From Nostoc mirabile CHAB5784 (GTDB taxonomy: Bacteria > Cyanobacteriota > Cyanobacteriia > Cyanobacteriales > Nostocaceae), in the NCBI RefSeq assembly GCF_020829645.1, contig NZ_JAIVFS010000055.1, forward strand, positions 1 to 53,916: a stretch of DNA of 53,916 bases. The letters run 5' to 3'. The number at the start of each line of letters is the position of its first letter. The stretch's first letter is position 1. A program made the position numbers and the translations under genes. The notes under the pieces were generated by a model. That model did no database searches and was not told where the DNA came from. It saw only the letters and a program-made list of their open reading frames with translations. Shown piece by piece: positions 8,614 to 16,859 of this stretch.

Positions 8614-8857
8614 AAGCAGTCAGCATTTCTTTTGCTAATTCCAGTGCTGCGTAGGCGTAGCCCGTCGTAGACATCGCTTGCTCACGGCTAACACTGGGAA
8701 AATGATCTAAAAACTCATTTAGGAAATCACCTGCTTCTAGATAATCAAGCAAGGTCTTAATTGGTACGCGAGTTCCAACAAAGACAGTAGTTCCCCCTAA
8801 TATATCGGGGTCACTGTGAACAATACGCGATGTCGGTACCATAAAAACTCTAGACAT
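8597..8857 (-). CDS. DUF433 antitoxin-like protein with an in-frame repeat insertion
   Basis: DUF433 proteins are small helix-turn-helix proteins that act as probable antitoxins and autoregulators beside DUF5615. The family core is clear: IVHSDPDILGGTTVFVGTRVPIKTLLDYLEAGD, then FLDHFPSVSREQA and ALELAKEML. Between these last two, 8-9 extra residues (MSTTGYAYA) are encoded by a copy of a dispersed palindromic repeat (8647-8676). The frame is kept, so a full-length protein is possible. It is the first gene of the pair and overlaps the DUF5615 gene by 17 bp. Confidence 0.75.
   Translation of the reverse strand: MSRVFMVPTSRIVHSDPDILGGTTVFVGTRVPIKTLLDYLEAGDFLNEFLDHFPSVSREQAMSTTGYAYAALELAKEMLTAYANSA
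8647..8676 (-). repeat. Dispersed 30-bp repeat inside the DUF433 gene
   Basis: The minus strand begins GCGATGTCTACGACGGGC and continues TACGCCTACGCA. Close copies occur at 45018-45047 (inside a WD40 blade), about 24679-24700, about 30718-30738 and 52508-52565. Here and in the WD40 gene it is translated. Confidence 0.8.
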
Positions 8858-9235
8858 TTATTTGTCAATATTTCGCTATGATCCTAACTCGGAATTACTA
8901 CTACTGTAAACGTAGGCAGATCATCGTTGTAAATATGGCACTCTATAATTTATTAAACCATCGTGGGCACTACAATAGGCGATCGCTTTGAACACAGAAA
9001 CTTTGCTTGAGATAACTAACGATTACAGTTGCAATCTCATAACCATCCGGTGTGTGCGATTCTTAGACACATTATTCAGCAAAAATTTCAGCCAAAGTAT
9101 CTAAAACTGCTTTTTGTTCATCAGAGTCATCAGTGTTTACACTACAATAGGCGATCGCTTTTCGTCCTATATCTAGTCCGTTTGCTCCAATGATGTATTA
9201 ACCTGCATAGCTGCGGAAAGCTGCTTAGAATAGTA
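8858..9235. other. Intergenic region with a duplicated 22-bp motif
   Basis: About 380 bp without an intact gene lie between the two toxin-antitoxin-like pairs. A nearly identical stretch containing ACTACAATAGGCGATCGC occurs twice (about 8969 and 9140). The second copy belongs to a possible gene relic (9072-9191, minus). Nothing else is recognisable. Confidence 0.5.
9072..9191 (-). pseudogene. Possible C-terminal relic of a small protein
   Basis: An open stretch of 39 codons without an ATG reads GLDIGRKAIAYCSVNTDDSD and ends LDTLAEIFAE before a stop. The composition looks protein-like, but no family is recognised and the start is missing. It could be the tail of a decayed antitoxin-size gene. 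Confidence 0.25.
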
Positions 9236-9256
9236 GTGATAGAGAGGATTGTAATT

Positions 9257-9502
9257 ATGAACGTCGTCATTCCTAATGAAATACTAACCGCAACTCGGAT
9301 GACTGAAGGCGAAATGAAGCAGGAAATTGCGGTGATGCTCTTTCAAAAAGAAAAGTTAACCCTTGCTCAAGCCAGTCGATTTGCAGGCATGAATCGTATA
9401 GCATTTCAGCATCTACTTGCAAGTCGTCAAATTTCAGTGCATTACGGTGTGGAGGATTTTGAACAAGATATAGAAAACTTGCGGACGATGGGTAGACTGT
9501 GA
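9257..9502 (+). CDS. UPF0175-family antitoxin-like protein
   Basis: An 81-residue protein of the UPF0175 family, small helical proteins usually placed before a DUF3368 PIN-like gene and considered antitoxins. The family pattern is seen in MTEGEMKQEIAVMLFQKEKL, then TLAQASRFAGMNRIAFQHLL and VHYGVEDFEQDIENL; the central part looks like a helix-turn-helix. The ATG at 9257 begins the family domain directly (MNVVIPNEIL). It overlaps the next gene by 4 bp (GTGA), indicating translational coupling. Confidence 0.8.
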   Translation: MNVVIPNEILTATRMTEGEMKQEIAVMLFQKEKLTLAQASRFAGMNRIAFQHLLASRQISVHYGVEDFEQDIENLRTMGRL

Positions 9503-9987
9503 TCATTGTCAGTGATACTTCGCCCATCAATAACCTCGCCGCCATTAACCATCTTCATTTACTACAACAGCTTTACGGAACAGTTCTAATTCCTGAAGCT
9601 GTCTACCGAGAACTAACTGATCCCAACTTTCCAGTTGTAGGTGCAACTGAAGTACAAACTTTTATCTGGATTCAAACTTGTCTAGTTCAAGATCGTATAC
9701 TGGTTGAAGCATTCAGCAATGAACTGGATATTGGTGAAGCTGAAGCGATCGCTCTAGCACTGGAAATGAAAGCAGATCAAGTTTTGATTGATGAACGTCG
9801 TGGTCGTATGGTTGCGGCTAAAGTAAATCTCAGCTACACAGGGATTTTAGGAATCTTGGTTGAAGCTAAAAGTCAAAAGCTAATTTCTGCCGTGAAACCT
9901 CTGTTAGATGCTCTAATTAACCAAGCAGGATTCTGGGTGGCTGAACCTTTATACGAGAGGGTTTTACAGCTTGTTGATGAAAATTAA
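9499..9987 (+). CDS. DUF3368 PIN-domain toxin-type protein
   Basis: A 162-residue protein of the DUF3368 family, PIN-fold putative RNases. The N-terminal SDTSPINNLAAI supplies the first Asp, VYRELTDP and the DIGEAEAIALALE helix supply the middle acidic residues, and VLIDERRGRMVA supplies the next Asp/Glu cluster. It starts with GTG overlapping the stop of the UPF0175 gene, the usual antitoxin-then-toxin order. Toxicity is not shown; the call rests on fold motifs and pairing. Confidence 0.8.
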   Translation: MIIVSDTSPINNLAAINHLHLLQQLYGTVLIPEAVYRELTDPNFPVVGATEVQTFIWIQTCLVQDRILVEAFSNELDIGEAEAIALALEMKADQVLIDERRGRMVAAKVNLSYTGILGILVEAKSQKLISAVKPLLDALINQAGFWVAEPLYERVLQLVDEN

Positions 9988-10165
9988 TTTTTGATACTGT
10001 ACAAGTACCTTACATAAAAAAAATATCAGTCAGCCAAAGAACCCAGGATAATGAATCATAATTAACCTCTATAGCTTTGAGCTATCAGCCATCAGCCACC
10101 AGTTACAAGCCGGAAACTGAGATGCCGAATGCTAAAGGCTTTTGATTCAACTTAACTAATTGACT

Positions 10166-11188
10166 ATGAATTCTGAAAAAGTCAAAAATTCTCTAAATAT
10201 TTCGCCAGCGATACGCATAGGAGTACTAGGTTTCGGCGGACTCGGACAAGCCGCCGCCAAGGTACTTGCTGCTAAACAGGAAATGATTTTAGTCGCCGCA
10301 GCAGATCAAAAAGGTTACGCTTACGCTGCTGAAGGTTTAAATACTCAAGAATGCATTGCAACCTACCAGTCCCAAGGTTCGGTAGGTCATTTAGAGCCAG
10401 TTGGTACATTAACAAATCAAAGTATTCAGGATGTAATTGAAATAGCTCAACCTGTGGATGGGTATTTTCTGGCTTTACCCAACTTGCCAAATGATTTTAT
10501 CCCCTCTGTTGCCAAAGAGTTTATCAAATCTGGTTGGCGTGGGGTGCTAGTAGATGCGATTAAGCGCACCACTGCTGTAGAACAACTACTGGCGATGAAA
10601 GAAGAACTGCTTGCAGCCGGGATTACCTATATGACAGGCTGTGGTGCTACACCCGGACTGTTAACCGCCGCAGCAGCTTTAGCCGCCCAAAGTTACGCCG
10701 AAATTCATCAAGTCGAAATCACCTTTGGGGTGGGAATTGCCAACTGGGAAGCTTACCGCGCCACCGTTCGGGAAGATATTGGACATATCCCTGGTTATAC
10801 AGTGGAAACTGCCAGGGCGATGACTGATGCCGAGGTAGAAGCATTACTAGATAAAACTAATGGTGTGCTTACCTTGACGAATATGGAACACGCTGATGAT
10901 GTGATGCTAGAGGTAGCGGGAATAGTGGGGCGCGATCGCGTTACTGTTGGTGGTGTAGTCGATACTCGCAATCCTAAAAAGCCTCTCAGCACTAACGTTA
11001 AGGTAACAGGGCGCACCTTTGAAGGTAAGATTTCCACCCATACCTTTACTCTGGGAGATGAAACTAGTATGGCAGCTAATGTCTGCGGCCCTGCCTTTGG
11101 CTATCTCAAAGCTGGTAGACAATTGCACCAACGCGGCATTTATGGAATATTCACTGCTGCTGAAATTATGCCCCAATTTGTGAGGTAA
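10166..11188 (+). CDS. Saccharopine-dehydrogenase-like NAD(P)-binding oxidoreductase
   Basis: A soluble protein of about 340 residues with an N-terminal Rossmann fold: RIGVLGFGGLGQAAAKVL is a GxGxxG-type dinucleotide site, followed by a beta strand ending AAADQKG. Downstream segments VDAIKRTTA, TYMTGCGATPGLLTAAAALAA and GVGIANWEAYRATVREDIGH resemble the saccharopine/homospermidine dehydrogenase-like group conserved in cyanobacteria. Substrate and pathway are unknown. I place the start at the ATG at 10166; a TTG two codons earlier is less likely. No operon partner is seen; a hairpin at 11236-11283 separates it from the convergent next gene. Confidence 0.7.
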   Translation: MNSEKVKNSLNISPAIRIGVLGFGGLGQAAAKVLAAKQEMILVAAADQKGYAYAAEGLNTQECIATYQSQGSVGHLEPVGTLTNQSIQDVIEIAQPVDGYFLALPNLPNDFIPSVAKEFIKSGWRGVLVDAIKRTTAVEQLLAMKEELLAAGITYMTGCGATPGLLTAAAALAAQSYAEIHQVEITFGVGIANWEAYRATVREDIGHIPGYTVETARAMTDAEVEALLDKTNGVLTLTNMEHADDVMLEVAGIVGRDRVTVGGVVDTRNPKKPLSTNVKVTGRTFEGKISTHTFTLGDETSMAANVCGPAFGYLKAGRQLHQRGIYGIFTAAEIMPQFVR

Positions 11189-11189
11189 T

Positions 11190-11209
11190 AGACGCGATTA
11201 ATCGCGTCT
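11190..11209. repeat. 20-bp palindrome AGACGCGATTAATCGCGTCT
   Basis: A perfect palindrome starts 2 bp after the oxidoreductase stop and is followed by GTACAAGAGTTAGGAGTTA. It is the same unit as at 4267 and 11905. Confidence 0.85.
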
Positions 11210-11235
11210 GTACAAGAGTTAGGAGTTAAAAATAT

Positions 11236-11283
11236 AAAATCGCAAATTTTGAGTCTCTTAATATGCTCCAAACTTGCGATTTT
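11236..11283. terminator. Bidirectional hairpin between convergent genes
   Basis: A 10-bp stem (AAAATCGCAA / TTGCGATTTT) flanked by A-rich and T-rich sequence on its two sides lies between a plus-strand and a minus-strand gene. It could terminate both transcripts. Confidence 0.55.
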
Positions 11284-11319
11284 AAACTCAAAACTCCTCA
11301 CTATTAATTCCTAACTTTT

Positions 11320-11880
11320 CTAAGCCGGTGGGAGTTCTGGAGAGAAAATATCTGTGGAATTCTCCTCAAGTAGCGAATCTGATGCTTGTATAATAAATGG
11401 AAGTTCCGCTCCTACGAGTCCTCGTTGGATGCGTTCTAAAGTCTCATTAAAAACGACAAACAGAGGATATATAGTATTAGCTCCTTCACTCAAAATATGA
11501 CTGTGACAAAGAGGCATCAACCACTCATAATCATTGTCTAGCCAAACTTGAGTTTTTCGCCAACGTCCTAACAAATCAGAAAAGTCTTCATCAGCACGAT
11601 GAATAAAGACTAGGATTTCTGCTCCAGTTTTGATTTTCCACTCTGGATCGCACATCAAAATTGCCACATCACAAGGTAAGCAAATCGTTTGTGAGGCTGT
11701 TGTAGCAGTATTGCGAAGGCGGACAATTGGCAAGGGGATAGTGATGACACTTTCATCTGGACGGCGCAGACTGGGAATCATCTCCAAGTATGGCCGATAT
11801 TGGTTTAGTAAGGCGATCGCAGCTAGATGATTGCTGTACTCTGCCAAACTCGCTTCGTAGTGAGATTTTTGCACAGTCAT
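11320..11880 (-). CDS. Conserved hypothetical protein, 186 residues
   Basis: I do not recognise the family. The protein is soluble, with no signal peptide or membrane segment. It starts MTVQKSHYEASLAEYSNH with helical character; the middle has strands such as ICLPCDVAILMCDPEWKI and EILVFIHRADEDFSDLL; the C-terminus is acidic. Tryptophans cluster at WRKTQVWLDNDYEW. Codon use and the GCGATCGC motif in the gene match its neighbours, so it is probably native. It sits between repeat-filled spacers and has no operon partner. Confidence 0.6.
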   Translation of the reverse strand: MTVQKSHYEASLAEYSNHLAAIALLNQYRPYLEMIPSLRRPDESVITIPLPIVRLRNTATTASQTICLPCDVAILMCDPEWKIKTGAEILVFIHRADEDFSDLLGRWRKTQVWLDNDYEWLMPLCHSHILSEGANTIYPLFVVFNETLERIQRGLVGAELPFIIQASDSLLEENSTDIFSPELPPA

Positions 11881-11904
11881 AGTTTATTAAATAGTGAGGA
11901 GTAG

Positions 11905-11924
11905 AGACGCGATTAATCGCGTCT
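11905..11924. repeat. 20-bp palindrome AGACGCGATTAATCGCGTCT
   Basis: Third full copy of the palindrome, again preceded by GGAGTAG and followed by GTACAGGAGTTA. Confidence 0.85.
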
Positions 11925-12008
11925 GTACAGGAGTTAAGAATAAAATTAATCAGTTAGCAGTTAAAAATTAGAAATAAAAAGTTTTAATTCCTAACTCGTA
12001 ACTTATAA

Positions 12009-12136
12009 TATCATGTCCGACTTAGTACTTATGTCATTGCGAGCGAAGCGCGGCAATCCCAAAGTCAAGGGAATTGCTTCATTTCACTTCGTTGCATTCG
12101 CAATGACATATCGTAAGCGATTATGCGGACATGATA
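12009..12136. mobile_element. MITE-like element with TATCATGTCCG termini (copy 1)
   Basis: A 128-bp element has perfect 11-bp terminal inverted repeats (TATCATGTCCG / CGGACATGATA), flanked on both sides by TAA (possible target duplication). Its interior holds a second inverted repeat (GTCATTGCGAGCGAA... / ...GCATTCGCAATGAC). A second element with the same ends but different interior splits the DUF433 gene at 46553-46699. It has no coding capacity and would need a transposase in trans. Confidence 0.7.
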
Positions 12137-12157
12137 TAACTCTTAACTTTTAATCTT

Positions 12158-13381
12158 TTATCCCATTTTTTCAAATACCTTAAACATAGGTAAATACATT
12201 GCTAGCAAAATGGTTCCAACCATTCCCCCTACAAATACAATCATAACTGGTTCCAAAATACTGGTCATTGCTTTTACTGCTTGCTCGACTTCATCTTCAT
12301 AGAAATCGGCAACTTTCATCAACATTCCATCTAATTCTCCAGTTTCTTCTCCGATACTAATCATCTGAATTGCCATAGCCGGAAAAACGCTATCTTTTTG
12401 TAGAGCAATGCTAATCATACCTCCTTGTTGAATCTCTATACGGGCTGCGTCTATCGCATTGGCAATCACTAGGTTTCCTGATGTATCTCGGACAATTTCC
12501 AAGCAAGTTAAAATTGGTACACCTGAACGAGTCAAAGAACCAAAAGTTCGGCTAAAGCGGGCAACCGCAGATTTTTGAATTAAGTCACCAAACAATGGCA
12601 TCTTGAGGGAAAAACGATCAATTGTTAAGCGACCGACAGGAGTTTTACTGTATTGTGTAAAGGCAATTTTCAATCCTATAAGGGCAGCGATAAGCACGAA
12701 AACCTTCGAACTTCTTAAAAATAGACTAGCATCCATCAAAAATTGCGTTAGAGGTGGTAATTCAGTTCCAATTTCTGTAAAAATCTTCGCAAAAACAGGA
12801 ATCAGAAAAATGGTCATACCGAGAAAGATAGCAAGTGCGATAAAACCCACAACACTGGGATAAGATAATGCTGATTTAATTTGGTTTTGTAAGCGGGCAA
12901 CATCTTCTAACAACTTGGCTAAACGATTCAATACTTCGTCTAGAACACCACCAACTTCGCCAGCTTGAATCATACTCACATATAATCCATCAAAGCAGTC
13001 AGGATGCTTCCGCATTGACTCTGAAAGATTCATTCCGCTTTGAACATCGTTGCTAATCTCAATTAGGGCTTGTTTGAGTTTAGTATTACTACACTGCTCG
13101 GAAAGTACTCCTAAACTTCTAACGATCGCAACTCCCGCATTCATCAAAACGGCAAATTGACGGGAAAAAACGGCTTTGTCTTTCACAGAAACCTTAACAA
13201 AGGAATTCTGGATTTTTTTTAAATCAAAATTCGGCTGAAATCCTTGAAATTGTTTGAGTTCTTGGACTACAAAACCTTGATCTCTGAGATTAGTACGAGC
13301 TTGCGCCAAGGATTCGGCAACAATTTTTTCTGTTCGGGATTTTCCTTGAGAATCCCGAACACGGGCAACGTAGGTTGGCAT
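12158..13381 (-). CDS. pilC: Type IV pilus inner-membrane platform protein PilC
   Basis: GspF-family polytopic inner-membrane protein that forms the platform on which the pilus ATPases PilB and PilT act. It has 407 residues, the usual length. It shows a soluble N-terminal domain (MPTYVARVRDSQGKS), two GspF domains each with the Q-A-GE pattern (SMIQAGEVGGVLDEVL and MISIGEETGELDGML), and three hydrophobic stretches near residues 175-200, 225-245 and 375-400. It is the last gene of the minus-strand pilB-pilT-pilC series. The gap to pilT is filled by GGGCATT heptamers. Confidence 0.96.
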   Translation of the reverse strand: MPTYVARVRDSQGKSRTEKIVAESLAQARTNLRDQGFVVQELKQFQGFQPNFDLKKIQNSFVKVSVKDKAVFSRQFAVLMNAGVAIVRSLGVLSEQCSNTKLKQALIEISNDVQSGMNLSESMRKHPDCFDGLYVSMIQAGEVGGVLDEVLNRLAKLLEDVARLQNQIKSALSYPSVVGFIALAIFLGMTIFLIPVFAKIFTEIGTELPPLTQFLMDASLFLRSSKVFVLIAALIGLKIAFTQYSKTPVGRLTIDRFSLKMPLFGDLIQKSAVARFSRTFGSLTRSGVPILTCLEIVRDTSGNLVIANAIDAARIEIQQGGMISIALQKDSVFPAMAIQMISIGEETGELDGMLMKVADFYEDEVEQAVKAMTSILEPVMIVFVGGMVGTILLAMYLPMFKVFEKMG

Positions 13382-13411
13382 AAATCAATTCAAAATAGTC
13401 GTTATTTATTA

Positions 13412-13453
13412 TTGGGTATTGGGCATGGGGCATTGGGCATTGGGCATTGGGCA
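13412..13453. repeat. TGGGCAT tandem repeat between pilT and pilC
   Basis: Six degenerate copies of a 7-bp unit (GGGCATT/GGGTATT) lie in the intergenic gap of the pil operon. Confidence 0.85.
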
Positions 13454-13514
13454 CAAGGAAAAGACTTACTGCAACTTCCTCATCCCCCTCATCTCCCTCA
13501 TCTCCCCAGTTCCT

Positions 13515-14642
13515 CTAATGCGCTTTGGCAGCCGCACCGGGTTTCGCACTTGCTGCTTGGGGCGGTACAGAAGTACCAATGAGACGTTGGATTTCATCTG
13601 GCTTAGAAGTTTTAGACATCGCCGCTTCAAAGGAAATCGTTCCTGCTTTGTAAAAATCGGCTAAAACCTTCTCCAGAGTTTGCATTCCCAATTTGCCGCC
13701 AGTTTGAATAGCCGAGTAAATTTGAGATGTTTTGCCTTCTCGAATCAAGTTGGAAATAGCAGGAGTAACAATCAGAATTTCTTGAGCCATTACCCGACCA
13801 TATTCACCAGGTTTAGGGTTTTTCTTGGATACTAAAGTTTGGCTAAATACCCCCACTAACGAGTTAGACAATTGCACCCGCACTTGGGTTTGTCTTTCAT
13901 GGGGGAAAACGTCGATAATCCGGTCAACAGTTTGGGCGGCGGAACTGGTGTGTAGCGTACCAAATACCAAGTGTCCTGTTTCTGCTGCGGAAATCGCCAA
14001 AGAAATCGTTTCCAAATCGCGCATTTCCCCTACCAGAATAATATCTGGGTCTTCCCGCAAAGCTGCTTTCAAAGCATTAGCAAAGCTCTTAGTATCTTCT
14101 CCCAGTTGCCGTTGGTGAACCAAGCTTTTAATTGGTTCATAGACAAATTCAATCGGATCTTCCACCGTTAAAATATGCTCTGCCTTGGTGCGGTTAATCA
14201 AGTCAATCATTGCCGCTAGGGTAGTTGTCTTGCCGGAACCTGTAGGGCCTGTGACTAGAATAAGTCCTCTGGGCTTATCGCACATTTCCCGCACTATATC
14301 TGGCAGACCTAATTTTTCAAAGTTAGGAATTTTAGAACTTAATGCCCGTAAACAAGCGGCATAAGCACCACGTTCTTTATAGACATTCACCCGGAAGCGA
14401 GCCAAACCCTTAACACCATAAGAACAATCCAATTCCCAGGTCTGCTCTAAGGTTTTACGCTGGGTGTTGTTGAGCATACTAAAAATCAGCCTTTGACATT
14501 GATCGGCTGTTAATACATGCTCACCAATGGGGGTGAGTTTACCACTGATACGAAAGTAGGGAGGCAAACCTGCGGATAAATGCATATCCGAGCCACCCAT
14601 TTCAATCAACTGCTCCATCAGGTCTTCAATCATCATTTCCAT
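13515..14642 (-). CDS. pilT: Type IV pilus retraction ATPase PilT
   Basis: Hexameric secretion-type ATPase that depolymerises type IV pili and drives twitching or phototactic movement. It has 375 residues. Visible are the N-terminal PAS-like region starting MIEDLMEQLIEMGGSDMHLS, Walker A GPTGSGKTT, the Asp box HILTVEDPIE, Walker B DIILVGEMRD, and the His box GTLHTSSAAQT. The tail is Ala/Lys-rich. It lies between pilB and pilC, all on the minus strand; a 150-bp repeat-bearing gap separates it from pilB. Confidence 0.96.
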   Translation of the reverse strand: MEMMIEDLMEQLIEMGGSDMHLSAGLPPYFRISGKLTPIGEHVLTADQCQRLIFSMLNNTQRKTLEQTWELDCSYGVKGLARFRVNVYKERGAYAACLRALSSKIPNFEKLGLPDIVREMCDKPRGLILVTGPTGSGKTTTLAAMIDLINRTKAEHILTVEDPIEFVYEPIKSLVHQRQLGEDTKSFANALKAALREDPDIILVGEMRDLETISLAISAAETGHLVFGTLHTSSAAQTVDRIIDVFPHERQTQVRVQLSNSLVGVFSQTLVSKKNPKPGEYGRVMAQEILIVTPAISNLIREGKTSQIYSAIQTGGKLGMQTLEKVLADFYKAGTISFEAAMSKTSKPDEIQRLIGTSVPPQAASAKPGAAAKAH

Positions 14643-14731
14643 AGTTCTGCTTCCTTTTAATGTTTTATTTGTCCTTTGTTATTTGTCCTTTGTCCTTTAT
14701 CAGTCGTCATTTGTTTAAAGTTACTAAACAT

Positions 14732-14783
14732 CGACTAATGACCAATGACCAATGACTAATGACCAATGACCAATGACCAATGA
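14732..14783. repeat. TGACCAA tandem repeat between pilB and pilT
   Basis: Seven tandem heptamers of the TGACCAA/TGACTAA type. Related TTAGTCA/TTGGTCA heptamers occur at 32974-33010. Confidence 0.85.
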
Positions 14784-14792
14784 CTATTAGCC

Positions 14793-16799
14793 TTAAAACC
14801 GAGATGTCATACAGTAGGGACAATCGAGCCATTCTGGTTTCAATGTGGCCTCGCAAGTCCGGCAGGTAAGACCAGTCTTGCGTTTGGCTTTTAACTCGGC
14901 TTCCAAACCAGTATCAGTAAACGTCACCCGTTCTACTTCTTCTAGAGTGGTGGAACCTTGGCGCACTAAGTCCAAACTGTAAGCCAGCAAAGTTTTCATG
15001 CCCTCTTCTATTGCCACTTCCTTGATGCGTTCCGTGGGTGCATCTTCGTTGATGAGAGTTTGCAGGTTTTCGGTGATTCGCATGACTTCATAAACACCAC
15101 AACGCCCTTTGTAGCCGATCCCATTACATTTTGAGCAAAGCTGATTTTTGGTTTTGGCTTCGGCGATCGCATCTAATGTCAAGGTGTTAGCCTTATAGAA
15201 AGTAACTCCAACATCTGAGGAAGCTGATAGACCATAACGACCCAATTCTTCGGTTGTGGGAATGTAGGCAATACGACATTCAGAACATACACGCCGCACC
15301 AAACGTTGAGCTAAAACGCCAATTAGGGAACTAGAAACCATGAAAGGCTCAATCCCCATTTCTCCCAAACGAGCGATCGCACCTGGGGCATCATTAGTAT
15401 GTAAAGTAGTTAATACCAAGTGACCGGTCAAGGCAGCCTCAATTGCTGTTTTTGCCGTTTCCTTATCCCGCGTTTCACCCACCAGCAGCACATCTGGATC
15501 TTGCCGCAAGAAAGCCCGCAGAGCGGTAGCAAAATCCAGCCCTTTTTCCCGAATCACCTGTACTTGAGTAATCCCTGGAAGACTATACTCAATGGGGTCT
15601 TCTACAGTACTAATATTAATTCCGGGATCATTCTTTTCTGATAATGCAGAATATAGTGAAGTTGTTTTCCCAGAACCAGTTGGCCCAGTTACCAAAATTA
15701 GACCAAAAGGACGGCTAACCATATCCTTGACAATATTTAAAGTCTCTGGATCAGTAATTAACTTATCTAATCCCAGTTGGGTGGAGGAGTTATCCAAAAT
15801 CCGCAGCACCACCTTTTCCCCGTAGCGACTGGGTAAGGTATTCACACGGAAGTCCACCTTACGTCCCTCAAACAGCCGCCTGATGCGTCCATCTTGGGGT
15901 AGACGGCGTTCAGCAATGTCTAGATTGGAAATGATTTTAAATCGGGCTGTCACCGCCGGGATGATTTTTTTCGGCATTAGGGGGAAAGCTTCACGCAGTA
16001 CGCCATCTTTCCGAAAGCGAATGCGTAAGTTTTCTTCTTGCGGTTCGATATGAATGTCAGAAACGCCCTCATGCAAGGCTTTAGCTAGGATTCTGTTGAC
16101 TAGGTTGATAACTGGGGCATCCTCTGCACCCTTCATCGCTGCCCCTAGATCAGCCTCCATTTCTTCAGGAGCATCTTCAATATCGAGATTTCCGAGATTT
16201 TCTAAATCCTGACTAATATCTGTAGAGTTTTCTCTTTCTAGGTGCTTTTGCTTAACAGCCATTTCATCCAAATATTGGTTGATTAGCTGTTGGTAGTCTT
16301 CCTGTGTAATCACCATGCGCTGCAACGCCAAGCCTTGGGGGCGCAAGATGCGATTCAGGTCATCAGAAGCCTCTAGATTATCTGGAGCGACCATCGCCAC
16401 TAAAACTGAGGGCGGGGTTTGGTCTTCGTGTTTCGATAGTGGTACTAAACGGTGGCGACGACAGATATCCACTGGGATGAGGGTTTCAATCAGGTTCGCC
16501 ATCTCCGTGTTGCCAAAGGAATTGACTTCCGGATCAAGGAATTCAACACCGTATAGTATTTTTAGTTCAAATAGCTGCTGTTTTTTGTATTGCCTGAGCA
16601 ACTCAGGTGATAGTTGTTGCCCAGTGATTGACTCTAGTACTTCCGTTAAGGGTCTGCCAGATTTGCGGCTTTCAATTAGTGCCTGCCTCATCTGTTCGGT
16701 ATTGACATAGCCAGATTGCACTAGCTTGTTGCCAAAGGGCGAAAACTCTGTTCTGGTAGTTAGAGCGGTACTGCGCCGTTGTGGTGACGAGTAAGTCAT
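14793..16799 (-). CDS. pilB: Type IV pilus assembly ATPase PilB
   Basis: Extension ATPase of type IV pili (GspE/PilB family), 668 residues. In order: a short basic N-terminus, an MshEN-like N-domain (SGYVNTEQMRQALIESR...), the N2 domain with GVSDIHIEPQ, Walker A GPTGSGKTT near residue 375, Asp box STVEDPIEY, Walker B DVLLVGETRD, His box TTLHTNDAPG, a tetracysteine zinc motif (CSEC...CSKC) typical of PilB, and an extra C-terminal zinc-ribbon-like segment (CRTCE...CPYC). First gene of pilB-pilT-pilC. The upstream 400 bp carry a decayed transposase. Confidence 0.96.
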   Translation of the reverse strand: MTYSSPQRRSTALTTRTEFSPFGNKLVQSGYVNTEQMRQALIESRKSGRPLTEVLESITGQQLSPELLRQYKKQQLFELKILYGVEFLDPEVNSFGNTEMANLIETLIPVDICRRHRLVPLSKHEDQTPPSVLVAMVAPDNLEASDDLNRILRPQGLALQRMVITQEDYQQLINQYLDEMAVKQKHLERENSTDISQDLENLGNLDIEDAPEEMEADLGAAMKGAEDAPVINLVNRILAKALHEGVSDIHIEPQEENLRIRFRKDGVLREAFPLMPKKIIPAVTARFKIISNLDIAERRLPQDGRIRRLFEGRKVDFRVNTLPSRYGEKVVLRILDNSSTQLGLDKLITDPETLNIVKDMVSRPFGLILVTGPTGSGKTTSLYSALSEKNDPGINISTVEDPIEYSLPGITQVQVIREKGLDFATALRAFLRQDPDVLLVGETRDKETAKTAIEAALTGHLVLTTLHTNDAPGAIARLGEMGIEPFMVSSSLIGVLAQRLVRRVCSECRIAYIPTTEELGRYGLSASSDVGVTFYKANTLTLDAIAEAKTKNQLCSKCNGIGYKGRCGVYEVMRITENLQTLINEDAPTERIKEVAIEEGMKTLLAYSLDLVRQGSTTLEEVERVTFTDTGLEAELKAKRKTGLTCRTCEATLKPEWLDCPYCMTSRF

Positions 16800-16859
16800 A
16801 AATGAGCAATTGATTTGGGGAAACCTCTGCTTAAAGTATTCCCAGGCTGCGAGACAGAA

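Noticed and set aside
10300..10345. In-frame repeat insertion (GYAYAAEG) in the oxidoreductase
   Set aside because: Only a few bases resemble the dispersed repeat, and the residues fit a normal loop after the Rossmann strand.
13244..13664. Plus-strand frames over pilC/pilT ends
   Set aside because: They are antisense to the pil genes and the heptamer repeat; low complexity.
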